Below, piece after piece: positions 1 to 7,827 of a stretch of DNA of 22,879 nucleotides (positions are counted from its first letter, which is position 1; each line of letters begins with the position of its first letter). Both the position numbers and the translations under genes were made by a program. Source of the DNA: Gudongella sp964607545 (GTDB lineage: Bacteria; Bacillota; Clostridia; Tissierellales; Tissierellaceae). The stretch is from positions 1-22,879 of the forward strand of contig CAZSLV010000026.1 of the NCBI GenBank assembly GCA_964607545.1, in the 5' to 3' direction. The notes under the pieces are model-generated. The model searched no databases and was not told where the DNA came from. It saw only the letters and a list, made by a program, of their open reading frames with translations.

Positions 1-156
1 ACAAGAGCAAATGAAGACATGGAGAAAATACATGATAGAATGCCTCTTATAATAAAAAAGGAAGACGAAGCCTTGTGGTTGAGTACTAATAATCTTTCTG
101 AAAGTAAGTTAATATCCTTGCTTATTCCCTATAAATACCCACTTTTAATAGAATAA
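1..156 (+). CDS. SRAP (HMCES/YedK-type) abasic-site processing protein, C-terminal end
   Basis: The reading frame is open from the first base to a TAA at 154-156 and gives 51 residues. It contains ANEDMEKIHDRMP followed by LIIKKEDEALWL, the characteristic C-terminal block of SOS response-associated peptidase (SRAP) proteins. In this family an N-terminal Cys crosslinks to abasic sites in single-stranded DNA, and the His of the IHDRMP motif belongs to the active site. The N-terminal part lies outside the window, so the catalytic Cys and Glu cannot be checked. The family call rests on the motif only but is quite distinctive. Confidence 0.8.
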   Translation, partial: TRANEDMEKIHDRMPLIIKKEDEALWLSTNNLSESKLISLLIPYKYPLLIE

Positions 157-164
157 AAAAAGAC

Positions 165-193
165 TTGCTTTTTCTATTTAAAGAGTATACAAT
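165..193 (+). promoter_or_regulatory. Candidate sigma-A promoter for the amino acid transporter operon
   Basis: TTGCTT at 165-170, a 17-base spacer and TACAAT at 188-193 form a reasonable housekeeping promoter just after the SRAP stop codon. It would produce a leader of about 160 bases before the binding-protein gene, containing the small ORF at 233-328. It was identified by eye only. Confidence 0.45.
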
Positions 194-232
194 GAAAAGC
201 ATATTAAATTTTTATAAAAGGAGGTCTTAATC

Positions 233-328
233 TTGAAGATAAAAGATCTAATCAAGAGCCAACGGAAGTTAGTTTCCAGCAATGAAAACAAGACTTCCAA
301 AAGTCTAAGGATGTTCCAACTATTATAG
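233..328 (+). CDS. Possible small leader ORF (31 aa), unrecognised
   Basis: A TTG codon at 233 is preceded by an ideal AAAGGAGG (eight bases spacing) and opens a 31-codon frame ending in TAG at 326-328. The peptide is lysine- and serine-rich (starts MKIKDLIKSQRKLVSS, ends LRMFQLL) and matches no family I recognise. Within the frame, AGACTT (291-296) and AAGTCT (301-306) form a six-base-pair hairpin, and GGAAGT (264-269) could instead pair with ACTTCC (293-298). That gives two mutually exclusive structures upstream of the transporter genes. Either a leader peptide or a chance frame is possible. The strong Shine-Dalgarno sequence is the main support. Confidence 0.35.
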   Translation: MKIKDLIKSQRKLVSSNENKTSKSLRMFQLL

Positions 329-362
329 CCAACAAATTTAAATATAATAGGAGGAATAAAAA

Positions 363-1166
363 ATGAAAAAACAAATAGCTTTATTATTAACAATGGTGGT
401 ATTACTAGTAACTTTAGCAGGGTGTGCAAGTTCTGATAATGCACAAGCAACAAGTAAGATGGAAGATATAAAGGCAGCGGGAAAACTTGTATTAGGAACT
501 GCAGCAGACTATCCCCCTTATGAATTCCACAAGGAAATTGATGGTAAAGATGAAATAGTAGGCTTTGATATTGAAATAGCAAAAGCAATTGCTAATTCAA
601 TGGGGGTTGAACTTGAAATTGTCGATATGAAATTTGACGGACTCTTACCAGCACTAGTTACAGGTGATATAGACCTTATTGTGGCAGGCATGGTTGCTAC
701 AGAAGAAAGAAAAGAATCTGTAGATTTTTCTATACCTTACTATGTAGCCCAGCAAAGATTCATTGTTAAAAAAGATAACGCACAAAAGCTTACTACACCA
801 GCTGATTTTGAAGGGTTGAAAATTGGGGCTCAAAAGGCTACTATTCAAGAAGACATAGCAATGGATAAATTTGCTTCTTCAGAATACATTGGTTTAAGTA
901 AGATTACCGACCTTATACTTGAGTTAAAAAACAATAAGATAGATGGCCTTATCCTAGCAGAACCAGTGGCAAAGGCTTATGTAAGTCAAAATTCCGACTT
1001 GTTTTTAGCAGAAGAAATCTTAGGTCAAGAAGATGGAGTTGCCATAGCTATTAAAAAAGACAATGAGGACTTTGTAGAAGAAATAAACACCATCCTAGGT
1101 AAATTAATTGAAGATGGAAGTGTAGAAAAGTTTATAGCTGATGCAACAGCTTTAGCAGATGAATAA
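363..1166 (+). CDS. Amino acid ABC transporter substrate-binding lipoprotein
   Basis: This 267-residue protein is the extracellular solute-binding component of a polar amino acid ABC importer (SBP family 3, HisJ/GlnH/ArtP type). It starts with a lipoprotein signal peptide: KK charge, a hydrophobic stretch and the lipobox LAGC with Cys at about residue 21, so it should be lipid-anchored outside the membrane. The mature part has family landmarks: AADYPPYEF near the start of lobe 1, VGFDIEIAKAIA, FDGLLPALVTGDIDLIVAGM and ERKESVDFSIPYY. The ATG follows AGGAGG (349-354) at good spacing. A perfect hairpin terminator separates it from the permease gene, which would leave more binding protein than membrane parts. 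The substrate cannot be fixed from sequence; arginine, lysine or glutamine are all possible. Confidence 0.93.
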   Translation: MKKQIALLLTMVVLLVTLAGCASSDNAQATSKMEDIKAAGKLVLGTAADYPPYEFHKEIDGKDEIVGFDIEIAKAIANSMGVELEIVDMKFDGLLPALVTGDIDLIVAGMVATEERKESVDFSIPYYVAQQRFIVKKDNAQKLTTPADFEGLKIGAQKATIQEDIAMDKFASSEYIGLSKITDLILELKNNKIDGLILAEPVAKAYVSQNSDLFLAEEILGQEDGVAIAIKKDNEDFVEEINTILGKLIEDGSVEKFIADATALADE

Positions 1167-1176
1167 GATATTCCCC

Positions 1177-1210
1177 AGCAAAAGAGACGATGACTCTCTT
1201 TTGCTTTTTT
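1177..1210 (+). terminator. Intercistronic rho-independent terminator
   Basis: An 11-base-pair perfect stem (1177-1187 with 1195-1205) has a seven-base loop and runs into a T tract. It lies between the binding-protein and permease genes of one operon. It probably acts as a partial terminator, or as a 3' stabiliser of the abundant upstream message. Confidence 0.85.
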
Positions 1211-1242
1211 ATTTTTTAAGATGAGATTAGAGGAGGATTAAT

Positions 1243-1932
1243 TTGGAGGCAATTTTAGATTTTTTTTCAAAAGAAGCTTTATTTCTTGCAAAGTATTATA
1301 AGTTTTATATAAATGGGACTCTGATTACTTTAAGCGTAAGTTTTTTTGGGGTTTTATTTGGTACCATATTAGGTATTGTATTGAGCTTAATGAAACTATC
1401 AAAGTATAAAATTTTAAAGGGTTTTTCTACTGCCTATATTGAATTAGTAAGGGGGACCCCCCTTTTAGTTCAACTTTATATAGTTTATTATGGCCTACCT
1501 ATGCTTTTGCCATTTGAGTTAAGTAGAATTACAGCAGGGACTATAGCAGTACTACTAAATAGTGCAGCTTATGTGGGAGAAATCATAAGGGCTGGGATTC
1601 TTTCAATAGATAGGGGACAGATGGAGGCTGCCAGGTCCTTAGGGATGAAACATTGGACAGCCATGTGGTATATCATAATACCCCAAGCTTTTAAAAATAT
1701 CCTACCAGCCCTAGGTAATGAATTTATAGTTTTAATAAAGGAATCTGCAATAATTTCTATAGTTGGAATTCATGATATCATGTATAACACAGATACCATA
1801 AGGGGGATTTCATTTAAGCCCTTTGGTCCATTAATCTATGCTGCTATAATTTACTTTATTATAACCTTTACCCTGTCTAAGTTATTAGGAATATTTGAAA
1901 GGAGATTACGAGCCGGTGATCAATACAATTAA
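1243..1932 (+). CDS. Amino acid ABC transporter permease (HisM/GlnP type)
   Basis: This 229-residue integral membrane protein forms the translocation channel of the importer. The N-terminal region has a long hydrophobic segment (FYINGTLITLSVSFFGVLFG) followed by further membrane segments. The cytoplasmic EAA loop is clear at about residues 128-160 (EAARSLGMKHWTAMWYII, then PQAFKNILPALGNEF) and contacts the ATPase. The start is a TTG at 1243-1245 with AGGAGG at 1231-1236, six bases away; no ATG fits. Its 3' end overlaps the ATPase start by 17 bases, suggesting translational coupling. Confidence 0.93.
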   Translation: MEAILDFFSKEALFLAKYYKFYINGTLITLSVSFFGVLFGTILGIVLSLMKLSKYKILKGFSTAYIELVRGTPLLVQLYIVYYGLPMLLPFELSRITAGTIAVLLNSAAYVGEIIRAGILSIDRGQMEAARSLGMKHWTAMWYIIIPQAFKNILPALGNEFIVLIKESAIISIVGIHDIMYNTDTIRGISFKPFGPLIYAAIIYFIITFTLSKLLGIFERRLRAGDQYN

Positions 1933-2641
1933 TTTAAATAAAAAATTTGGTGAATTACATGTACTAAAAGATATAAATGAGCATATAGAAGAAGGAGAAG
2001 TTGTGGTTGTAATTGGGCCTAGTGGGTCAGGGAAAAGTACATTCTTAAGGTGCCTGAACTTACTAGAAGAGCCAACTAGCGGGGAAATAATTTTCCAGGG
2101 TATATCTATAGTAGATAAAAAAAATGATATAAATAAACAAAGGGAAAAAATGGGAATGGTTTTTCAACAATTTAACCTTTTTCCCCATATGACCATATTA
2201 GAAAATATAACTCTTTCTCCCATTAAGGTAAAGGGTATAAGTAAGGAAGAAGCTACTGACACTGCCATGTCTTTGCTTAAAAGGATAGGGCTAGAAGAAA
2301 AGGCCCACACTTACCCTAACCAGCTATCGGGAGGGCAAAAACAAAGAATTGCTATTATAAGGGCCCTGGCTATGTCACCTCTAGTTATGCTCTTTGATGA
2401 ACCAACCTCTGCTCTTGATCCAGAGATGGTTGGAGAAGTATTGGAGTTAATGAAAGAATTAGCTCGTGAAGGAATGACTATGGTTGTAGTAACCCACGAA
2501 ATGGGCTTTGCAAAAGAAGTTGGTTCAAGGGTCATATTTATGGATGAGGGCAGGATGGTAGAACAAGGTAAGCCAGAAGAATTTTTCAACAATCCTCAAA
2601 ACACTAGAACACAAGAGTTTTTAAGAAAAATATTAGTATAG
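1916..2641 (+). CDS. Amino acid ABC transporter ATP-binding protein (GlnQ type)
   Basis: This is the cytoplasmic ATPase that powers the importer. In order: Walker A GPSGSGKS at residues 34-41, a Q-loop in VFQQFNLFPHMT, the ABC signature LSGGQKQR, Walker B VMLFDEPTSALD, and the switch His in VVTHEMGFA. The length of 241 residues is typical for polar amino acid transporters. I chose the GTG at 1916, which gives MINTINLNKKFGELHVLK like other family members. It has AAAGGAG at 1898-1904 upstream; a TTG at 1895 is in frame but lacks such a site. A long hairpin terminator follows the stop. Confidence 0.94.
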   Translation: MINTINLNKKFGELHVLKDINEHIEEGEVVVVIGPSGSGKSTFLRCLNLLEEPTSGEIIFQGISIVDKKNDINKQREKMGMVFQQFNLFPHMTILENITLSPIKVKGISKEEATDTAMSLLKRIGLEEKAHTYPNQLSGGQKQRIAIIRALAMSPLVMLFDEPTSALDPEMVGEVLELMKELAREGMTMVVVTHEMGFAKEVGSRVIFMDEGRMVEQGKPEEFFNNPQNTRTQEFLRKILV

Positions 2642-2642
2642 T

Positions 2643-2689
2643 AAAAAGTCTTAGGCTTTTCTTATGAAAGAAAGTCTTGGGCTTTTTTC
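2643..2689 (+). terminator. Rho-independent terminator of the transporter operon
   Basis: Two consecutive copies of a similar small hairpin lie here: AAAAGTC/GGCTTTT at 2644-2660 and AAAGTC/GGCTTT at 2671-2685. The two halves can also pair with each other into one long imperfect stem. A T tract follows at 2683-2688. The position directly after the ATPase stop codon supports termination. Confidence 0.75.
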
Positions 2690-2691
2690 GT

Positions 2692-2721
2692 TTGTAGTTT
2701 GTAACCTACATATAGTATAAT
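2692..2721 (+). promoter_or_regulatory. Candidate promoter for pepP-uvrC-hprK
   Basis: TTGTAG at 2692-2697, an 18-base spacer and a perfect TATAAT at 2716-2721 lie just after the transporter terminator. The leader to the aminopeptidase ATG would be about 110 bases. Confidence 0.5.
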
Positions 2722-2839
2722 AATAGGGATAGGGAGTATTAAAAATCTTAAAATTATTTGTTTAATCTTGGCTTTAACTATATATTATTTTGATTACAAA
2801 ATAAGTAGTATCTTAGAAAAATTAAGGGGGAAGTAAAGA

Positions 2840-4615
2840 ATGGTTAATGACAAAATCAAAGCTCTAAGGGAATTAATGAAGAAAAACGGACTTACATCTT
2901 ACATGGAACCAACGGGAGATCCTCATAGTTCAGAATATGTGGCAGACTATTACAAGGGTAGAGAATTTTTAACAGGTTTTACTGGATCAGCTGGGGTTGC
3001 TATAGTAACCATGGATAAGGCAATCCTTTGGACTGACGGAAGGTATTTTATTCAAGCAGAAGCACAACTTAAGGGGAGTGAATTTGACCTATACAAAATG
3101 AACACCAAGGGTTATCCTAGTCCAACACAATGGCTAGAAGAAAACCTAAAAGAAGGTGACCAGCTAGGAATAAATCAATTAATCGTATCTGCAGAAACAT
3201 TAGAGAATTTAAGAAATGTACTTTCAAAAAAAGGTGCTTTACTTACTCCAACTAAGGACTTACTTGATGAAATATGGTTAGACAGGCCAAGTTTACCTAA
3301 AAAAGAAATTTTCAAATTAGAAATTAAATACACAGGAAAATCTGTGGAAGATAAATTAAAAGAAGTTAGAGAAGACTTAAAAAAAGATGAAATAGATTAT
3401 TTTCTCCTTTCTAGTCTGGATGATATAGCCTGGTTATTTAATATAAGGGGAGGGGATGTGACCTATACCCCAGTTGTAATGTCTTATGCATTAGTTTCAC
3501 AAAACACAGCCAATTTATATATTGATAAAAACAAGGTTTCAAAGACCATTGAAGAAGACTTAAAAAATCAAGGTGTCTTAATATATAATTATGAAGAAAT
3601 AAAAGACCATGTAGAAAAAATTAAGGAAGACTCTACAATAATTTTAAATAAAAAGAGAACCAATGCCTGGATTTACTCTGCTATTTCTAATTCTATTAAA
3701 GTAATAGATAAACCCGATATAACAGAAGGGCTAAAGGGTAAGAAAAACAAAACAGAACTAGAAAACTTAAAAAAAGCTTATATAAAAGATGGGGTAGCCC
3801 TGACAAAGTTTTTTTATTGGATAGAAGATCAAATTAAAAAGATAGAAATTAATGAACTAAGTGCAGCAGAAAAACTCCTTGAATTAAGACAAGAACAAGA
3901 AGGTTTTATTGAACCTAGCTTTAGTACTATTTCTGCCTATGGGCCTAATGGGGCAATGATGCACTACTTTGCAAGTAAAGATTCCTTTTCAATATTAAAA
4001 GAAAGAGGCTTTTACTTACTTGACTCAGGAGGCCAGTACTTTAATGGGACAACTGATATAACAAGGACCATATCATTGGGAATGCCTACAGATGAGGAAA
4101 AGAAAGACTTCACCCTTGCCTTAAAGGGTCATATAAATTTAATTTCAGCAAAATTCCTAGAGGGTACATCAGGCCATGCCCTAGACGTTCTAGCAAGACA
4201 CCCCCTATGGCAAGAAGGAATAGACTATAAGAGTGGCACTGGCCACGGGGTAGGCTACCTACTGGGTGTTCATGAGGGTCCCCATAGGATTGCAACCCTG
4301 CCTAACAATGTAGCCCTAGAAGAGGGGATGGTCGTTACAATTGAACCAGGTGTTTACAAGGAAGGCAAGTATGGGATTAGGCATGAAAATGTAGTTAGTG
4401 TGGTAGAGGACTTAAGCAATGAATCTGGAAGCTTTTTAAGTTTTGATATCCTATCTTATTGTTACTTTGACCTTAATTCAATCGAAAGGGATATCTTAAC
4501 AAATCATGAAGTTAAGTGGATAAATGATTACCATGAAAGGGTATTTGAAAATTTAAGTCCCCACTTATCTGACCTTGAAAAAGCATGGTTAAAGGATAAG
4601 ACTAGAAAAATATAA
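2840..4615 (+). CDS. M24B aminopeptidase P family protein (Xaa-Pro aminopeptidase)
   Basis: This cytoplasmic metallopeptidase removes N-terminal residues preceding proline. At 591 residues it matches the long aminopeptidase P form: two creatinase-like N-terminal domains (about 5-130 and 160-305), the M24 catalytic domain (about 310-525) and a C-terminal extension. All five metal ligands of the M24 fold are visible: Asp395 and Asp406 (eleven apart, LLDSGG to TTDITR), His469 in GTGHGVG, Glu502 in TIEPGVY and Glu516 in RHENVV. HEGPH at 478-482 supplies the conserved second His. The ATG has AGGGGG upstream. It fits a peptide- or amino-acid-using anaerobe and is probably cotranscribed with uvrC, 25 bases downstream. 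Confidence 0.93.
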   Translation: MVNDKIKALRELMKKNGLTSYMEPTGDPHSSEYVADYYKGREFLTGFTGSAGVAIVTMDKAILWTDGRYFIQAEAQLKGSEFDLYKMNTKGYPSPTQWLEENLKEGDQLGINQLIVSAETLENLRNVLSKKGALLTPTKDLLDEIWLDRPSLPKKEIFKLEIKYTGKSVEDKLKEVREDLKKDEIDYFLLSSLDDIAWLFNIRGGDVTYTPVVMSYALVSQNTANLYIDKNKVSKTIEEDLKNQGVLIYNYEEIKDHVEKIKEDSTIILNKKRTNAWIYSAISNSIKVIDKPDITEGLKGKKNKTELENLKKAYIKDGVALTKFFYWIEDQIKKIEINELSAAEKLLELRQEQEGFIEPSFSTISAYGPNGAMMHYFASKDSFSILKERGFYLLDSGGQYFNGTTDITRTISLGMPTDEEKKDFTLALKGHINLISAKFLEGTSGHALDVLARHPLWQEGIDYKSGTGHGVGYLLGVHEGPHRIATLPNNVALEEGMVVTIEPGVYKEGKYGIRHENVVSVVEDLSNESGSFLSFDILSYCYFDLNSIERDILTNHEVKWINDYHERVFENLSPHLSDLEKAWLKDKTRKI

Positions 4616-4640
4616 TTTCTTAAATAGAATAGGTGATAAT

Positions 4641-6518
4641 ATTAAAAATTTAGAAGAACAATTAAAAAACCTACCAAACTCTCCTGGTGTTTATTTAATG
4701 AAGGATAAGAGTGGGGAGATCATATATGTAGGAAAGGCAATTTCTTTAAAAAACAGGGTGAGGCAGTACTTTCAATCTTCAGCTAGTCATTCTAAAAAGG
4801 TTTACTCCATGGTTAAGCAAATCCATGATTTTGAATATATTATGGTAGAAAATGAAGTTGAGGCCCTGGTTTTAGAATCAAACTTAATTAAGTCTAATAG
4901 GCCAAAGTATAATATACTCCTTAGGGATGACAAGCAGTATCCCTATATTAAGGTTACCCTTAATGAAAGGTATCCTAGAGTCTTAAAGACTAGGAGGATT
5001 GAAAAGGATGGTGCCAAGTACTTTGGCCCCTACCCAAGTGCAACTGCTGTTAACGAGGCCATAGAAATATTTCATAGGTACTACCAAATAAGAAATTGCA
5101 AATTAAATTTAAATAAAAAGGATGCAAGATTTAGGCCCTGTTTAAACTTCTTTATAGGTAGGTGTTTGGGTCCCTGTATGGGGAATGTAGACGAAGAAGT
5201 TTATAATAGTATGATAAAGGAAATCTTAGATTTTCTAACACAAAAAAGCAATGCATTAAATAAAAAGATAGAAGAAAAAATGAAGGAAGCATCAAAGACT
5301 TTAGACTTTGAAAATGCTGCTAGTTTCAGAGACCAGCTAGCAGCTTTAGATAACCTCCATGAAAAACAAATAGTAGCTTCAACTACAGAGCTTGAACAAG
5401 ATGTAATAGCTATGGCAAGGGGGATTGAAGAAGTTGTGGTTCAAGTCTTCTTTATTAGGGAAGGTAAGATAGTCGGCAGGGAACATTATATAATGGAAGA
5501 TTCTTTTGTGGAAGATAGGGGAGAGATATTAAGTAGTTTTGTCAAACAATTTTATCCTGGCACTGCTTATATACCAAGAGAGATACTAATTGAAGAAGAC
5601 CTACCAGACCATGAGGCTATTTCCAATTGGCTAAGCAACTTAAAAGGCAGCAAGGTTAGCTTGCAAGTGCCAAAAAGAGGAGAAAAGCTTTCCCTTATAA
5701 GGATGGTTAAGGCTAATGCCCTTGACATGCTAAATAAGTATGGAGATAAGTTCTTAAGAAAACACAGGGAAAATTTAAAAGCCCTAGATATGTTGCAAGA
5801 GGATTTGGGATTAGATGAAAGACCCAACAGGATAGAAGCATATGATATATCAAATATAAGCGGGGTTGGTTCAGTTGGCTCTATGGTTGTATTTGAAAAG
5901 GGAGAGCCTAAAAAATCCGATTATAGGAGGTTTAAGATTAAAACTGTTCATAATAGTCCAGACGATTATAAGTCAATGGAGGAAATTTTGAGAAGGAGGT
6001 TCACAAGGGGGATAAATGAAAACCTTGAGAACCATACAAATAAGAAAAATAGAGAAAGCTTCTCCTTATTACCTGACTTGATAATAGTAGATGGGGGTAA
6101 GGGTCAAGTTAATAAGGGACAGAAAGTTTTGGATGAATTGGGAATTAACATACCCCTTTGTGGCCTAGTAAAGGATGACTTTCACAAAACACGGGGGATA
6201 ATGTATAAGAACCTTGAAATTGTTCCTAAAAAGGATAGTTTGGAATTTAAACTCCTATATAGGATTCAAGAAGAGGCCCATAGGTTTGCAATAAATTATC
6301 ATAGAAGCTTAAGGACTAAGGATCTTTTTAGGTCAGAATTAGATGGAATTCCCTTGATAGGAGAAAAAAGAAAGTTAGAGCTTTTAAAACACTTTAAGAG
6401 TATTAACAAGATTAAGGAAGCAGAAATTAAAGAACTTTTAGAAGTAAGGGGTATGAATAAAAAGGCAGCAGAAAGTGTTTATAATCACTTTATAAAAGAG
6501 GAAGGAGGAAAACAATGA
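4641..6518 (+). CDS. uvrC: Excinuclease ABC subunit C, apparently starting at ATT
   Basis: UvrC makes both incisions around bulky lesions in nucleotide excision repair, acting with UvrA and UvrB. Domains in order: GIY-YIG nuclease (PGVYLM, IIYVGKA, catalytic Tyr about 29 and Arg about 39), a Cys cluster near 150-160, a UVR helical domain (TLDFENAASFRDQL), an RNase H-like nuclease (YDISNISG, LIIVDGGKGQ) and two C-terminal helix-hairpin-helix motifs (IPLIGEKRK, LEVRGMNKKAA). The first ATG (4698) would delete PGVYL, the first GIY-YIG strand. The open frame upstream, KNLEEQLKNLPNSPGVYL, aligns with the normal N-terminus but contains no ATG, GTG or TTG. An ATT at 4641 sits five bases after AGGTG (4631-4635), giving 625 residues. 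The gene overlaps the next by four bases (ATGA). Confidence 0.92.
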   Translation: MKNLEEQLKNLPNSPGVYLMKDKSGEIIYVGKAISLKNRVRQYFQSSASHSKKVYSMVKQIHDFEYIMVENEVEALVLESNLIKSNRPKYNILLRDDKQYPYIKVTLNERYPRVLKTRRIEKDGAKYFGPYPSATAVNEAIEIFHRYYQIRNCKLNLNKKDARFRPCLNFFIGRCLGPCMGNVDEEVYNSMIKEILDFLTQKSNALNKKIEEKMKEASKTLDFENAASFRDQLAALDNLHEKQIVASTTELEQDVIAMARGIEEVVVQVFFIREGKIVGREHYIMEDSFVEDRGEILSSFVKQFYPGTAYIPREILIEEDLPDHEAISNWLSNLKGSKVSLQVPKRGEKLSLIRMVKANALDMLNKYGDKFLRKHRENLKALDMLQEDLGLDERPNRIEAYDISNISGVGSVGSMVVFEKGEPKKSDYRRFKIKTVHNSPDDYKSMEEILRRRFTRGINENLENHTNKKNRESFSLLPDLIIVDGGKGQVNKGQKVLDELGINIPLCGLVKDDFHKTRGIMYKNLEIVPKKDSLEFKLLYRIQEEAHRFAINYHRSLRTKDLFRSELDGIPLIGEKRKLELLKHFKSINKIKEAEIKELLEVRGMNKKAAESVYNHFIKEEGGKQ

Positions 6519-6730
6519 AAAAACTGTATCTTTCAGAAGATGATAAGAAGATAGCTGGAGTTTGCGGAGGGATTGGAGATTATTTTGATATAGATTCTAC
6601 TATAATAAGACTCCTATGGTTACTTTTTTTAATACCTAGTGGTTTTATAGGTGGGGTAGTTATTTATTTTGTAGCTGCTGCAATAATGCCAAAACCTCCA
6701 AGGACCCAAATATTTGAGGAGGATAATTAA
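6515..6730 (+). CDS. PspC-domain small membrane protein
   Basis: This 71-residue protein consists almost entirely of one PspC domain. The N-terminus KKLYLSEDDKKIAGVCGGIGDYFDID is followed by a hydrophobic helix pair (RLLWLLFLIPSGFIGG, VVIYFVAAAIMP). PspC proteins are membrane proteins linked to envelope stress responses, but the role of short stand-alone forms is not established. It starts within the uvrC stop (ATGA overlap) after AGGAGG, and its own stop overlaps the hprK ATG (TAATG). It is therefore translated in a tight uvrC-pspC-hprK unit. Confidence 0.88.
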   Translation: MKKLYLSEDDKKIAGVCGGIGDYFDIDSTIIRLLWLLFLIPSGFIGGVVIYFVAAAIMPKPPRTQIFEEDN

Positions 6731-7668
6731 TGGAATTTGTAATCTTAAAAGACTTTATTGCAGAGCTTTCTATTGAGGAACTTTACCTTGCAGATGATAT
6801 AGAAAATGTAAAAATATACAACAATGAGATTTCAAGACCTGGCCTACAAATGGCTGGCTACTATGAAAAGTTTGTTCCAGACAGAGTTCAGATTATTGGA
6901 AATGCAGAATGGCACTACCTAAAGGATATGGATGATGATAAGAGAAAAGAGGTATTAAAAAAGTTTTATTCATATCCCATACCCCTAGTAGTCCTTGCAA
7001 GTGGGCTAGAAATTTTTCCTGAAATGCTAGACTTATCTAAAGAAAATAATATTTCCTTACTTAGAAGTGAAAGTAATACTTCTAAATTGATCAATGACTT
7101 AAAAAGTGGCTTAAGCTTAAAGCTAGCCCCCCAAACAACTGTCCACGGCGTTATGTTAGAAGTATATGGGATAGGGGTTTTAATCATAGGTAAATCAGGT
7201 GTTGGAAAATCTGAAACTGCCCTAGACCTTATTACTAAGGGTTGTAGGCTTATCGCAGACGACCTAGTAGAAATAAGAAGGGTTGAGGATGTCCTAAGAG
7301 GGTCTTGTCCTGAGTTAATAAGGTACTTTTTAGAAATAAGAGGGGTTGGGATTCTAGATATAGAAAGGATTTATGGGGTAGGGGCTGTAAAGCAATTTGA
7401 TTATTTAGACCTTGTAATTGAACTTGAAGAGTGGGATGATAAAAAAGAATACGATAGGATGGGTTTAGATGAAGAAAAAATAGAAATTTTAGGAGTAAGT
7501 TTACCTAAAATTACAATCCCAGTAAAACCAGGGAGAAATATAGCCATGATTGTAGAAGTTGCTGCAAAAAACAATAGGCAAAAGAGATTGGGTTATAATG
7601 CTGCAGAGGTATTAAATGAAAGGGTTAAGAAGTCCATAGAAAAAAGGAAGTCACAAGCAAAAGATTAA
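6730..7668 (+). CDS. hprK: HPr kinase/phosphorylase
   Basis: This bifunctional enzyme phosphorylates HPr on Ser46 with ATP or pyrophosphate and reverses the reaction, controlling carbon catabolite repression in Firmicutes. At 312 residues the length is normal. The N-terminal domain (1-130) is followed by the kinase core: VHGVMLEV with His139, the P-loop GKSGVGKS at 154-161, CRLIADDLVEI and the signature LEIRGVGILDIERIYGVGAV. The substrate gene ptsH lies at 17616 in the same window, with both His15 and Ser46 present. Translation is coupled to the PspC gene by a TAATG overlap. Confidence 0.97.
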   Translation: MEFVILKDFIAELSIEELYLADDIENVKIYNNEISRPGLQMAGYYEKFVPDRVQIIGNAEWHYLKDMDDDKRKEVLKKFYSYPIPLVVLASGLEIFPEMLDLSKENNISLLRSESNTSKLINDLKSGLSLKLAPQTTVHGVMLEVYGIGVLIIGKSGVGKSETALDLITKGCRLIADDLVEIRRVEDVLRGSCPELIRYFLEIRGVGILDIERIYGVGAVKQFDYLDLVIELEEWDDKKEYDRMGLDEEKIEILGVSLPKITIPVKPGRNIAMIVEVAAKNNRQKRLGYNAAEVLNERVKKSIEKRKSQAKD

Positions 7669-7708
7669 AATAGGCTAAGATGCAAAAAATAATATGCTCA
7701 ATTAGAAG

Positions 7709-7737
7709 TTGACTTTTATTTTATTGTTTAATATACT
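7709..7737 (+). promoter_or_regulatory. Strong sigma-A promoter for PFOR
   Basis: TTGACT (7709-7714), exactly 17 bases, then TATACT (7732-7737) is close to consensus and the best promoter in the window. It fits a highly expressed catabolic gene. The predicted transcript start is near 7744, so the hairpin at 7760-7785 would lie in the 5' leader. Confidence 0.7.
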
Positions 7738-7759
7738 AATAATGATGTAAGTTTTAAGG

Positions 7760-7790
7760 AAAACTCACATGTTTATGTGCGTTTTTTATT
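7760..7790 (+). terminator. Hairpin plus T tract in the PFOR leader (terminator or attenuator)
   Basis: AAAAC and CACAT (7760-7764, 7766-7770) pair with ATGTG and GTTTT (7775-7779, 7781-7785) around a four-base loop, with one T-C mismatch. Six T residues follow. It could end the uvrC-hprK transcript. It also lies downstream of the apparent PFOR promoter, so it should affect PFOR transcripts too. Confidence 0.6.
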
Positions 7791-7827
7791 TATAATACTA
7801 CTACTATTTTTCAAGGAGGTTTAATAC

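Noticed and set aside
157..362. T-box or amino acid riboswitch before the transporter
   Set aside because: The T-box antiterminator sequence and a terminator are absent, and I see no lysine or glycine riboswitch core.
7721..7740. Rex-like operator over the PFOR -10 region
   Set aside because: TTGTTTA with a downstream CTAATAA resembles the two Rex half sites, but the spacing is one base too long and the right half has two mismatches.
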